In this document: one piece after another, positions 55,391 to 64,000 of the stretch | Position numbering within the stretch: position 1 is the first letter of the stretch | How the letters are laid out: each line of letters starts with the position of its first letter | NCBI GenBank assembly: GCA_035771165.1 | Contig: JAWNZC010000232.1 | Location: 2,532,001 to 2,596,000 of the forward strand | Direction of reading: 5' to 3' | Length of the DNA stretch: 64,000 bases | DNA from: Paragorgia papillata | Taxonomy: Eukaryota; Cnidaria; Anthozoa; Scleralcyonacea; Coralliidae | Program-made: the position numbers and the translations under genes | The notes under the pieces: model-generated | Seen by the model: only the letters and a program-made list of their open reading frames with translations | The model's database searches: none | Told to the model about the DNA's origin: nothing

Positions 55391-56498
55391 CAGGGGCGGA
55401 TCCAGTAAAAAATCTGACTGTTTCAAATTTGGGACGACACCAAACTAGGGGGTCCGGGGATCTCCCCCCCCCCCCGGAAAGTTTTGAAATCTGAAGCCCC
55501 GGAAACACCATTTCTTGCATTCTGAGCAAGTTTTTACCTAAATTTTAAAGCAAGCAAGACGCAAATTTCTTACAGAATAACGAGTGAAATACGGCAAAAA
55601 TGACGACATATTTCGCAATCTTACAATACATATTATACATTACACTCGATCCATCATCCATGTAAATAATAATGAAACATAACAGCAAGTCATGCAATTT
55701 AAACCAAAAACAAAGAGGCAATACAATTGCATTTATTTTGGAATTAGCATATGGTACTCGTTTAAATATATTAAATATTCACGAGCTTACCTCACTGGAT
55801 AATTCACGCCGCGCGATTGCTGGCTTTGCGGGAATTGCAGCTTTGAAAAATGGCGCAAAGCAACTCGAACATCTCGTTCTCCATATTTCCTTTATAATTC
55901 TTCCTGAAGTTACTGTTCGCTCGTGTCTTAGTACGTTCAACAGCTGTTGTAAACACGTTGGTGCATTCCGCGCACTACATAATATCACTCAAGGGGTAAT
56001 TTCTACTGAGACGCATTACGTAATCTGTTGCAAACTGTTTCATAAACCCGTGTTTTGATTGGTTAGGCCCCCAGTTAATTGGCCCAACTGTTTCAAAAAT
56101 ACTAAATATAGCCCATTTTGCAGTCTGTATACGTCACAACTGTTGCAAAAACTTAGAACTGATGCACCTTCAGGGTGATCTGACTCAGTGATTGCTGAAA
56201 AGAGGGCATTAATCAGGCGCGCGCTGCCGCAAGGAGGCTGACGCGCAGGAATTTTTGCAGTTAACGCACACAATCGCGATGAGCAAGCATGAATTATTTG
56301 CGCTGACGTCCAAAGCAAACGAACTTCTATGTATCTTGAATTCTTCCGAACATATTAAAAATCAATGTGTTCCGAAAATAGATGTCAGTTGAAATTTTAT
56401 CAAATTAAGATATGAAAGAAACTAATATTTTATTATTATTTGGAACTGAATCTGACTGTTGCATTTGAAACAGTTGCAACAGTCTGGATCCGCCCCTG
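55391..56498. mobile_element. 1.1-kb CAGGGGCGGATCCAG element, 5-bp duplication
   Basis: Left CAGGGGCGGATCCAG, right CTGGATCCGCCCCTG, target CCGAA on both sides (55386-55390, 56499-56503). Subterminal CTGACTGTTTCAAATTTGGG/TGAAACAGTTGC is partly mirrored. Includes the TAGGGGGTCCGGGG module. 5-bp duplications with CAGGGG ends fit hAT5-type elements. Interior frames are not recognised. Confidence 0.85.
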
Positions 56499-57066
56499 CC
56501 GAAGTTATATTTGGTTTATATGTGTAGATGCTCAGGTATATGAGTATCAGATTTTAAACATTTTATTGGTGGAAGGGTATGCGAAAAATGAATCGTTAAC
56601 GGTTTGAAAGGGTTAAGAAATTTAAACGAAGATATTCGTCAACAGTAAGCAACCGAACATTTAAATTTGTAAGTAAAAAAAGTATGTAAAAATATCGTAA
56701 AATTTGGTGAGCATTTTTCAAACATTAGCAAAATAAATGTGACTACGTTTTTTGTTTACATAAGGTCAAATTATGATATATAACACGCAAAATACGCAAA
56801 ATATCAAGAAAGTTTGAATTTTTTTGGCCGTATCTCGTCAGCAGCAAGTAACCGAATTTTTTTTGTCAGGAAAACGCGTAAAATAATCATAGAATTTGGC
56901 AAATATCCGGGAAAACTTCGGTGACATTGATGTGCCAACACTAAAAATTACTTCAAAGTTAATTGATATAAAAAATGTAAACAAATACTTACAAAGACTT
57001 TCCCGGCTTTGAAAATCCCGTCGTCTTTTCTTGGAAAAGGGCGGAAAGTAAGTTTGCGTTGTTGTT

Positions 57067-57311
57067 ATGACAACGAATTTAGACCGGGCAAAAGTACTGG
57101 CACAATATTGTGGCCATGATGAAATTTCGAATTGTCACGAAGCGAAAGAATCGGTTGGAAAGTATATTATACTTAACATTTTGATGAGCAAGCAGGTTGG
57201 AAAGATATTGGTAACCTGTATAGAGATATTTCACGATATGATTATCTTTTGGGCGAATAATGAAATAACGAATGACGAAGAGATTTTGGAATGGAATTTA
57301 TTAATTTATTA
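57067..57311 (+). CDS. Weak candidate exon
   Basis: From ATG 57067: MTTNLDRAKVLAQYCGHDEI, then a frame that runs into a MITE at 57312. The first 30 codons look protein-like; no family recognised. It may be an exon broken by the MITE or chance. Confidence 0.3.
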
Positions 57312-57604
57312 CAGTCAAACCGGATGTTCATTCCTGCGCAACCTTGCAATATTGATAGCAACATTGTACTTAACATGTTGTTAAAAATTCACATTTTAAA
57401 TATCGAACTTCACATAATATGAAGTTCTATTGAAACTCAGAGCAACTAACTCTAAGGAAATTTAATGTTATGTGAAGATCGATATTTAAAATGCGAATTT
57501 TTAGCAACTTGCCAAGGAGTCACCGTGTATCGTTAGCTAGTCAACTTTGCAATGTTGCAGTCAATATTGCAAGGTCGCCCACTAAACAACATCCGCTTTG
57601 ACTG
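57312..57604. mobile_element. 293-bp Tc1/mariner-type MITE
   Basis: TA|CAGTCAAACCGGATGTT at the left, AACATCCGCTTTGACTG|TA at the right. Inverted similarity continues (CACATTTTAAATATCGAACT against AGATCGATATTTAAAATG). Confidence 0.88.
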
Positions 57605-57993
57605 TAAAACATGGTCAGCGGATAGCCTGGATCTTAAATGGTACTGAGTATGAACAATAAATCAACTGTCAACTGTCAACTGTCAGATCAAATGTAATTG
57701 TTCACTTTTCTTTACAAAATTTCTTGGAACGTTTAAAATAAGCCGTAGAATGATCTTTTTGTACAAGTTATGGACTGTAGAAATCCCTAAAAAATTGAAA
57801 GTTGATACAATTGCTGGATATAAAATAATGTTTCTTCATGACCTCTGAGTATATTTGGAGCGCACAAAGTATTCTTGTAGGTTTTTATGTCTTTGAAAGC
57901 CACCATGCACCGGAGAATTAGGGATGATCTGATGGAGGCATTGGTCATTCCCAATGTATGACCAATGTTGTCTTAGGATGTGGTTCAGATGTT

Positions 57994-58653
57994 TGCAACC
58001 CCTGCCCTTTTTAACCCCTGCCCTTTTTGTGAGACCTCTAATACTAGGTTAGACTTTAGATAAACAGATAATTAATCGTCTGTTGTAGTACGCAATACAA
58101 TAGTAGATATCTATAGTATCCCAAATCAGTGCCGTAGCAAAATTTTCGAAGATAAAGTTCTTTGCCTGTACAAAATAAGGCTAAGACTAAATGTCGAACT
58201 TTTCATGTGTCCGAGGGCAGAGGCATCTTAGACGAGTTAGAAGCTATTCAGTAATGTATGACTCAAAATCTCAAACGGAGCAACGCAACCCCCAAAATAT
58301 GTTCACTTTTGTGAAGTGTCGTCTGTCAGGCTTCAATTCCCTGAACCAATCATAAAGACAGAGCTGGATTTTAGTGTGATAATTGTTTCGTTTTTACAGT
58401 AAAATTTGAACTATACTCGCTGTAGAATTAGATGAAAAAGTTCGCTCAAATTGCTGCAAATGGTGTTTCCGAGGTTCTACATTTCAAAAATTTCCGGGGG
58501 GGACCCCCGGACCCCCCTACAAATGCGGTCAATAATTGCCACTACTGCCCTCCCCACTTTTTGACACCTTGCTACGGCACTGCAAATTGTTTAGAATACT
58601 GAACGACTTTGCCCTTTTTTTGCGTTCAACCCCTGCCCTCGAAATTTTCTAGT
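57994..58653. mobile_element. CAGGGGCGTAACTAG element, truncated at one end
   Basis: The right end CTAGTTACGCCCCTG at 58639-58653 and long similarity to the element at 62536-63248: AACCCCTGCCCTTTTTAACC, ACTAGGTTAGAC, GTTTCCGAGGTTCTA and the GGGGGGACCCCCGGACCCCC module. The left TIR is missing. It abuts the Penelope relic. Confidence 0.85.
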
Positions 58654-59130
58654 TACGCCCCTGCCTATCGTCATCAATATAGATGGTGGTATCCAAGAAA
58701 CTGACTTCCTTGGTTGAATGCGTTTCCGAAAATATTATTGTATTATCGAAAGAGTTCAAAGAAAATATAAACTGTGTAAAAGAGTCGAAACCATATAAGA
58801 AAAATATCATCTGGAAACCAAAACCAAACACTGGGTTTTCTATTATTCAGTAAAGATTCCAAAAAGGGATTTTTCCAAGTTTCCAATGAAAATAGTGGGA
58901 TAGGACGGGACCATTTTGGTTCCCATTGCCGTGCCGTGTTTTTTCAAATAGTGTTGATTGTTGAAGGTAAAGTAGTTTTCTTTTAAAATGAATTCAAAAA
59001 GTGGTATAATAACCGGAAGTAGAGGCCAATCATTCGAATAAAAATCTTTTAGTGCTGAAATGCAAGAGTCAATTCCTTCTTGTATAGGAATGTTGGTGTA
59101 AAGCGAATATACATCAATTGTACATGCCAA
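58654..59130 (-). pseudogene. Penelope-like element reverse transcriptase relic
   Basis: The frame 59130-58843 has DVYSLYTNIPIQEGI, ILKENYFTFNNQHYLKKHGT and AMGTKMVPSY, the pattern of Penelope RT motifs. A second frame (58831-58654) carries the next part, ending FLDTTIYIDDD; the catalytic YxDD before it is corrupted (reads FQMIFF). The GIY-YIG endonuclease is not found. The truncation coincides with the CAGGGG element end. Confidence 0.88.
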
Positions 59131-59273
59131 AATAGTGTTTACCGAGTGGAGTAGCCTCGCCCACAGTCGTTCTTAGCTTGTCGGAGAGCAATTTTGTGTT
59201 CTAAGTGATGGACCAATCAAATTTAACTTTCTAGAATCGGGAAAGCTGTCCTTCACCTTGGCAGGCCGCCGTG

Positions 59274-59310
59274 ACAAATAAAATTGTCTGGTGTTAGCGA
59301 GAGTACTAAA
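59274..59310. repeat. Dispersed AATAAAATTGTCTGG motif, copy 3
   Basis: ACAAATAAAATTGTCTGGTG followed by TTAGCGAGAGTACTAAAA; same family as at 26.97 and 40.11 kb. A fourth, shorter copy is at 59824-59845, just outside the following element, so the motif flanks it on both sides. Confidence 0.7.
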
Positions 59311-59444
59311 AATAATCTGGGGTAAATAAATTCAATTCGCCTATCGACAACAACGAGCGCAGCGTAAAGTGTTAATTCACAGTGTGGATGAACCTTGTTT
59401 CATGTGTCGCTTGTCGAGACGTCTATGAGAGTGTTTATATGGAG

Positions 59445-59822
59445 GTGAGCCAACTCGGATACCCCGCGAGCTAGCCCGCTTTGCCGAGATCGTACTTGTG
59501 CTATTATTTCTTGTTAATTTTCATATTGTGTTTATATGAGAGCCGAGCCAGCCCGCCTAGTCGAGATCTCGCTTTGTGAGACCGAGGTCTCGGTTACCTG
59601 GGCTGGGTTTTCCCCATGTAAACACGATTGCCCGGGCTGGCTCGCCTACCCGGGCTGGCATTTAAAGCTTCGTACACGCGACAAAATTTGTTTTTATCAG
59701 CTTTTTCCACAATATTAACAATTCACAAGTTCTGCTTGTTCATATACAGTTCATATTTAAAATACACGATAAAAATCATCTCGGTAAAGCGCGCTAGCTC
59801 GAGTACCCGGGCTGGCTCGGCC
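59445..59822. mobile_element. MITE with GAGCCAGCCCGGGTA-type ends
   Basis: Left GAGCCAACTCGGATACCCC, GCGAGCTAGC and CTTTGCCGAGAT match the reverse complement of the right GAGTACCCGGGCTGGCTCGG region, about 45 bp with changes. The interior has repeated CCCGGGCTGGCTCG and CGAGATCTCG segments and TTTATATGAGA/CCATGTAAACAC. Resembles MITEs known from anthozoan genomes. Confidence 0.75.
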
Positions 59823-61283
59823 GAATAAAATTGTCTGGCATAGCCGCTCAAGGTAAAAATATACTAGAAGTTACTATCGCAAGGGAAGTGCTGCCTCAAA
59901 AGCCATGGGAAGCCTAATTTTTTATAAAATTTCAAAAATGAACCCTGGGATTGATTATATAAATTGTAACAGACATACTGTAGTACTATGTAGGCTACAC
60001 ATTTTTTTCAATTCTTTTAATTATATTTAAATACAGCAGACTTAAATTACAAATAACTATCACTTAATGTATCTGAATATAATTGGCAAGGCTTTTGACT
60101 GCATACACAGTATACTACAAACAATATGACTATGTGTTGATGTTTGGTAAACAAATTTATGATAAATCACTGTCACTATAAATCATGCTTCTTACTGTGA
60201 CAAAGCTGTCAGTGGAATCCGGAGTGTCTGATATGTTATGGCAAAGCAAGCACCAAACAAATAGGCACTGACCAAATAAATACCAGAAATGGTATGTAAC
60301 AGGTGTTTACAGTATTTGTTGCTCCATTGTTTATATTGTCTAACTTTCTAACTTGTTGAGAATATAATACTTTCAAGGAGATCTTTGTGATGTATATTAA
60401 GTCATTGCACATGTCCACAACTCCACATACACTGTAATTGTCGTTTGGGAATACACAACTGCAACCACTGTATTTTATTATCCCAAAGAACTTGTAATAT
60501 TGTATTTACTCTGCATACCAAATATGGTTATCCATGGCACACAAATAATTTCCATTGTCCACTGAATTTTCACAAATGAACAATTCCATTGTCCACTGAA
60601 TTTTCACAAAGCTGAGGTAAATAATTTCTTGAAGACAGTGCCATGTACAGTTTATTACATATACAGTGTATCCACATACAGCTTTGTGCACGAATCCATT
60701 GTAGAAACCACTGTAGATTATTTCTTCAAATCCAAATCAGATGTTGGTAGGAACAACAGTTGGTAAGTTGTTCAGCGACAGAAATCCCTCACGAGGAATG
60801 AGATCATTGTTAAAAGCATTCAAGTACATGTGTTGTCTCCTTGTACTAAGACATTGTCGATGGTTGTCGAGTTCCACTCGATAACTGGAATAGTTTGTGC
60901 TGTTAACAGCGCCTATTAACTCATGAAAGAGCACTGCTTTCCTCGAGACTGGCCACTGAAACCTTCATGGCCTTGATGAATACTTCCGCGAGAAAGTAAA
61001 GACATGATGTATTTGTTCTTACCGTGAATTTTCTGTCGAGGAAGAACTTCGAGAAGCTCTGAACAGTGCTCGCACAAGCAAATTTAAGAATTCCTTAGCG
61101 TGTCCATCAAATTTCCTTAGTTTTCTCCAAAATTCCTTAGATTTCTAGTTTGTCCCATTTGGTCATGTATAGTACCTCTTGGGCCCCTACCTGAAAGATT
61201 ATTTAAATCAATATACGAACTCAATATATAGTACACATACCCGTCATTAGTTCGTGTACCGCTGAAATAGTAACAGCGGGCAA
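59823..61283. other. No recognised gene; direct repeat at 60.55 kb
   Basis: ATTCCATTGTCCACTGAATTTTCACAAA-type sequence occurs twice in tandem at about 60549-60575 and 60586-60612. Several short frames on the minus strand are not convincing. Confidence 0.5.
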
Positions 61284-61310
61284 TTGGCGGCAAAACAAAG
61301 ATGGAATAAA

Positions 61311-61432
61311 ATGAGCGAAATTAATCCCACGTTTTCAGACTCCAACACTTCCAAAGAGTTCGATTCGGAGACATTGCGAACAAATGGCGAAGAAATATCT
61401 GGAGAATCATCAGAAAAGAGTGTTAAAATTGG
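61311..61432 (+). CDS. Candidate first exon, acidic/serine-rich N-terminus
   Basis: ATG 61311 (AAAATGAGC) opens MSEINPTFSDSNTSKEFDSE followed by TLRTNGEEISGESSEKSVKI, then a possible donor ATTG|GTGTAC. Hydrophilic, low-complexity, no domain. It may be the start of the gene whose next exon lies at 62.4 kb, but the phases I infer do not agree. Confidence 0.35.
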
Positions 61433-61870
61433 TGTACGTACGATACTTAAAACTAATATTTCGAATCAAAATATTAGTTTATTAATTTTCGACTGAAATT
61501 GTAAATTCCTCAAAAAATTCCTCAAAACATGGAATTCTTTAGATTGTTCCTTAAAATACTGCAGAATTCCTTGTTTTAAGGAAATTTCCTTAAACGTGAG
61601 AGCACTGGCTCTGAATATCGAAGCAACGTGGTAGCGGAACATGCGCACTGAGTCCCATCAGCTCATATATGGATGACGTAATGCCGACAGACAAATAATA
61701 TTAAACAAACGCAAAATTTAACAAATCGAGATCTGGTCGGCTATACATAGCTCGGAAAAAGGACTGGGAACGAGGCAACGTCAAAAATAGTGAGCTGCCT
61801 CCCTTCGGTCGGCAGCAAATAGTCGTCTAAAAGACAACAAGACGTAAAAAGATCAGAGATACGATAGTTT

Positions 61871-61985
61871 CAGGGGCGGATCCAGTGAAAAATCTGACTG
61901 TTTCAAACTTGGGACGACAACAAACTAGGGGGTCCGAAGATCTGCCCCCCTCCCCGGAAACGTTTGAAATCTGAGAGTCGGTTTT
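61871..61985. mobile_element. CAGGGGCGGATCCAG element, one end only
   Basis: The first 115 bp match the left end of the element at 55391 (ATCCAGTGAAAAATCTGACTG, GGGACGACAACAAACTAGG). No right end follows. Confidence 0.8.
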
Positions 61986-62401
61986 TACCGTGGTCCAAAA
62001 TCGATTATCACGACACTTGAATCATTAAATTTTATATCACTTGACCTACAGGCTACAATTTGCACGAGCAAGTTTTCTTTGAAAATCTTTTTCTCCACAT
62101 ATTTTCTGATACAAACGTTGCCAAAAGCAAATTCAATTTCTCAAATTGAAATATGTTAAAGAAAACTTGTTTGTGTTATAAGCGGGAAAATATTTGACGA
62201 CTTGTGGTCTTGTGTCGCATTTTACATATTCCGCACCTGAGAGACTGAGAGTATCAGTCTGCTCAATGCTTTTCTAACAACTAAGCTCACATCCAACTGG
62301 TATACGCACGACGTACAGTATAACATTTTAACGCTTTCGTGTGCTTTTCCTTTCTTTTTACGTTTTAAGGAACCCATTCTAATAACGATTGGTAGATTGG
62401 T

Positions 62402-63540
62402 AGTGCTCCAGTTGAGAAACAACCAACTGACGACAACATCACTGTGATGGAAGAGGGCAGCCCAGCAGTGTCAGGACATATATGGTACGACGAATCTGAG
62501 TCGATCACGGCACACGACGTTGAACCACTACTTAGCAGGGGCGCAACTAGGGGGGTGGGGGGGGGGGGTGGGTTGGGGTTGGGGGGGGGGGGTTGCAACC
62601 CCTGCCCTTTTTAACCCCTGCCCTTTTTGTGAGACCTAATACTAGGTTAGACATTAGATAAACAAATAATTAATCGTCTGTTGTAGTAGGCAATACAATT
62701 CTCCGCAAATCTGGCGAGACTCAGGGGCTTCTAGTTCGGCTTCAATCTCGTGCCCAGTTTGTAACATGCTACACCAAGTGTTTCCTAAAAACCGCTTTTC
62801 TGAATTTATGGGCTCAGCTTTCGAATCTCATGGCGAAAATGAGCCAATCATAGAGATAGAGCTGGATTTTGGCACCCTGTAGGGTATGTTGGTGTGATAA
62901 TTTCTTCGTTTTTACAGTAAAATTTCAACTATACTCGCTGTAGAATTAGATGAAAAAGTTCGCTCAAATTGCTGCAAATGGTGTTTCCGAGGTTCTAGAT
63001 TTCAAAATTTTTCCGGGGGGGGGACCCCCGGACCCCCCTACAAATGCGGTCACTAATTGCCTCTACTGCCCCCATCTTTTTGACACCTTGCTACAGCACT
63101 GATTGTTGTTGCACTTGTTGAGTATTCTCGGAGAAGCATAATGACTTAACGAGGATATCTAGTATCCCAAATTGTTTAGAATATTAAACGACTTTGCCCT
63201 TTTTTTTGGTTCAACCCCAGCCCTCGAAATTTTCTAGTTGCTCCCCTGCTTAGGTCTACATTCATGCACCAAACACCCGAGCAGACAAAACTAAACAGAA
63301 ATGACGCGGTAGTTCATGTTTCTCCAGACCCAGTGCCATCAGCTGATCGCAATCAAATAATAAAAAATCTCGATGAAATTTTAAAAAACCAAATTGAAAT
63401 TCTTTCACGACTAAACGTTCGCGATGAACATGTCGCTACTATTCGACAAATTCCAGTGAAGAAACCTTCCGCGCTATTGCCTGTGCCTATAGAATCACAG
63501 AAAATGGTCATATCCCAATGGCGACCGACAACAAAATTGT
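62402..63540 (+). pseudogene. Coding exon split by a 713-bp transposon
   Basis: Left part, after a TTGGTAG acceptor at 62401: APVEKQPTDDNITVMEEGSP, then a segment ending DVEPLL at 62535. Right part from 63254: a frame with HQTPEQTKLNRNDAVVHVSP, a probable coiled coil (IIKNLDEILKNQIEILSRLN) and a stop at 63540. Taking out the element and one copy of CTTAG leaves one uninterrupted frame across the junction, which is strong evidence that the insertion hit a real exon. The product is not recognised by itself; the following BEN-like segment hints at a DNA-binding protein. Confidence 0.6.
62536..63248. mobile_element. 713-bp CAGGGGCGCAACTAG element, 5-bp duplication CTTAG
   Basis: Left CAGGGGCGCAACTAG, right CTAGTTGCTCCCCTG, with CTTAG on both sides (62531-62535, 63249-63253). 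It is homologous to 57994-58653. G-tracts at 62552-62592 and the GGGGGGGACCCCCGGACCCC module at about 63016. Non-coding; probably mobilised by a hAT5-type transposase. Confidence 0.88.
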
Positions 63541-63544
63541 GAAC

Positions 63545-63720
63545 GACAAAATGCTAGCGCAAGCGCTTCAGTTAAAGCCAAAAAGTTCAAGTGCTGGAAA
63601 TCAAGGCCAAGTTGATCCCCTTCGTTTTTGCCGCAGACGAACTTGTCGACAGAAATATTTCGGCCACACCCGGAATAAAGCAACTAGATCCAGATAAACT
63701 TAATCCCTTCGTGTGGATGT
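63545..63720 (+). pseudogene. Possible BEN-domain segment
   Basis: In a shifted frame after the stop at 63540, 63586-63720 encodes QVLEIKAKLIPFVFAADELV, DRNISATPGIKQLDPDKLN. The order L...FT/FA.EEL...N..G..G.KQLDP.K resembles the start of BEN domains (DNA/protein-binding modules of chromatin factors and some viral proteins). The frame then runs into the minisatellite. The assignment rests on a short pattern only. Confidence 0.35.
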
Positions 63721-64000
63721 CGTTGAGTGGACGTGTGTATGTGGGCGTGTAGACGTGTACGTGTGGTTGTGGACGTGTTGTCGTGTGGACATGTGGTCGT
63801 GGACGTGTGGACGCGGACGAATGGCCGTACGTTGATGTTTGGTCGTGCACGTTTAGACATGGACGTGTGGACGTAGACGTGTGAGCGAGGACGTGTGAGC
63901 AAGGACGTGTGGTCGTAGACGTGTGTACGTGGACGTGCGGACGTAAACGTGTGGACCAGGATATGTGGACGTGTGGACGTGTGGACGTGAACATGGACAT
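63715..64000. repeat. GTGTGGACGTG minisatellite, continues past the window
   Basis: Imperfect 6-12 bp units (GTGGACGTGT, GTGTGGTCGTGG, GTAGACGTGT). His/Thr/Ser/Arg-rich open frames on the minus strand come from the repeat. The right border is outside the window. Confidence 0.9.

Noticed and set aside
55672..56058. 128-codon frame as transposase of the CAGGGG element
   Set aside because: No hAT dimerisation or catalytic pattern, and the opposite strand has an equally open frame over part of it.
62365..62598. Proline-rich minus-strand frame
   Set aside because: Its Pro run is the G-tract of the CAGGGG element.
63587..64000. His/Thr/Ser-rich minus-strand frame open at the window edge
   Set aside because: Product of the GTGTGGACGTG minisatellite.

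Overview
The window is eukaryotic, AT-rich, and dominated by repeats and broken transposable elements. Only a few short, intron-separated exons look like host genes. Three cysteine-rich SRCR exons, Ty3/gypsy, BEL/Pao, Penelope and LINE-type retroelements, tRNA- and 5S-derived SINEs and many small TIR elements together point to a marine invertebrate. An anthozoan cnidarian or a sponge fits best; this is inference, because no species marker is present. There is no bacterial-style operon, rRNA operon or CRISPR array.

Layout. 0.7-2.9 kb: an 11-copy satellite of about 206 bp with two alternating sequence classes. 4.0-5.0 kb: a probable spliced gene of unknown function. 6.6-10.7 kb: tRNA-derived SINEs, one of them split by a 2.85-kb TIR element with a perfect 7-bp target duplication, plus a long palindrome. 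10.7-17.6 kb (minus strand): a decayed Ty3/gypsy element with its LTR, itself hit by a fold-back element and lying in a decayed BEL/Pao element. 18.4-21.8 kb: LINE relics. 22.5-53.9 kb: three SRCR exons (minus strand) of identical length (324 bp) and phase, up to 26 kb apart, with transposon-filled stretches between them. 24.8-25.4 kb: a 5S-rRNA-derived SINE. 26.3-29.3 kb: pentanucleotide arrays. 32.2-34.1 kb: an element with CAGGGGCGG ends that encloses a CCAAT-box-rich promoter and two candidate exons. 35.8-38.7 kb: a second BEL/Pao relic whose 5' flank holds a MITE with a 9-bp target duplication. 39.06-46.67 kb: a 7.6-kb stretch with CACGGG inverted ends, TTA duplications and dense GCAAATTTG subterminal motifs, filled with pentanucleotide arrays. 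46.8-49.2 kb: a family of hairpins flanking a Crypton-derived (QRICH1/ZMYM-like) open reading frame. 51-60 kb: nested MITEs, a long inverted repeat with degenerate hammerhead-like cores, and a Penelope relic. 61-64 kb: candidate exons, one split by a 713-bp element, ending in a possible BEN domain and a minisatellite.

The genes do not form a pathway. The coherent story is nested insertion: elements with clean target duplications (GTGAGGC, CTTAG, CCGAA, TA, TTA, CATTGTAYG) can be ordered in time. The most credible host gene is the SRCR receptor-like gene. The most unusual objects are the 7.6-kb CACGGG element, the 2.85-kb 7-bp-TSD element, the hairpin-flanked Crypton-derived ORF and the exon split by the 5-bp-TSD element. 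All exon models are read by eye and have no transcript support.
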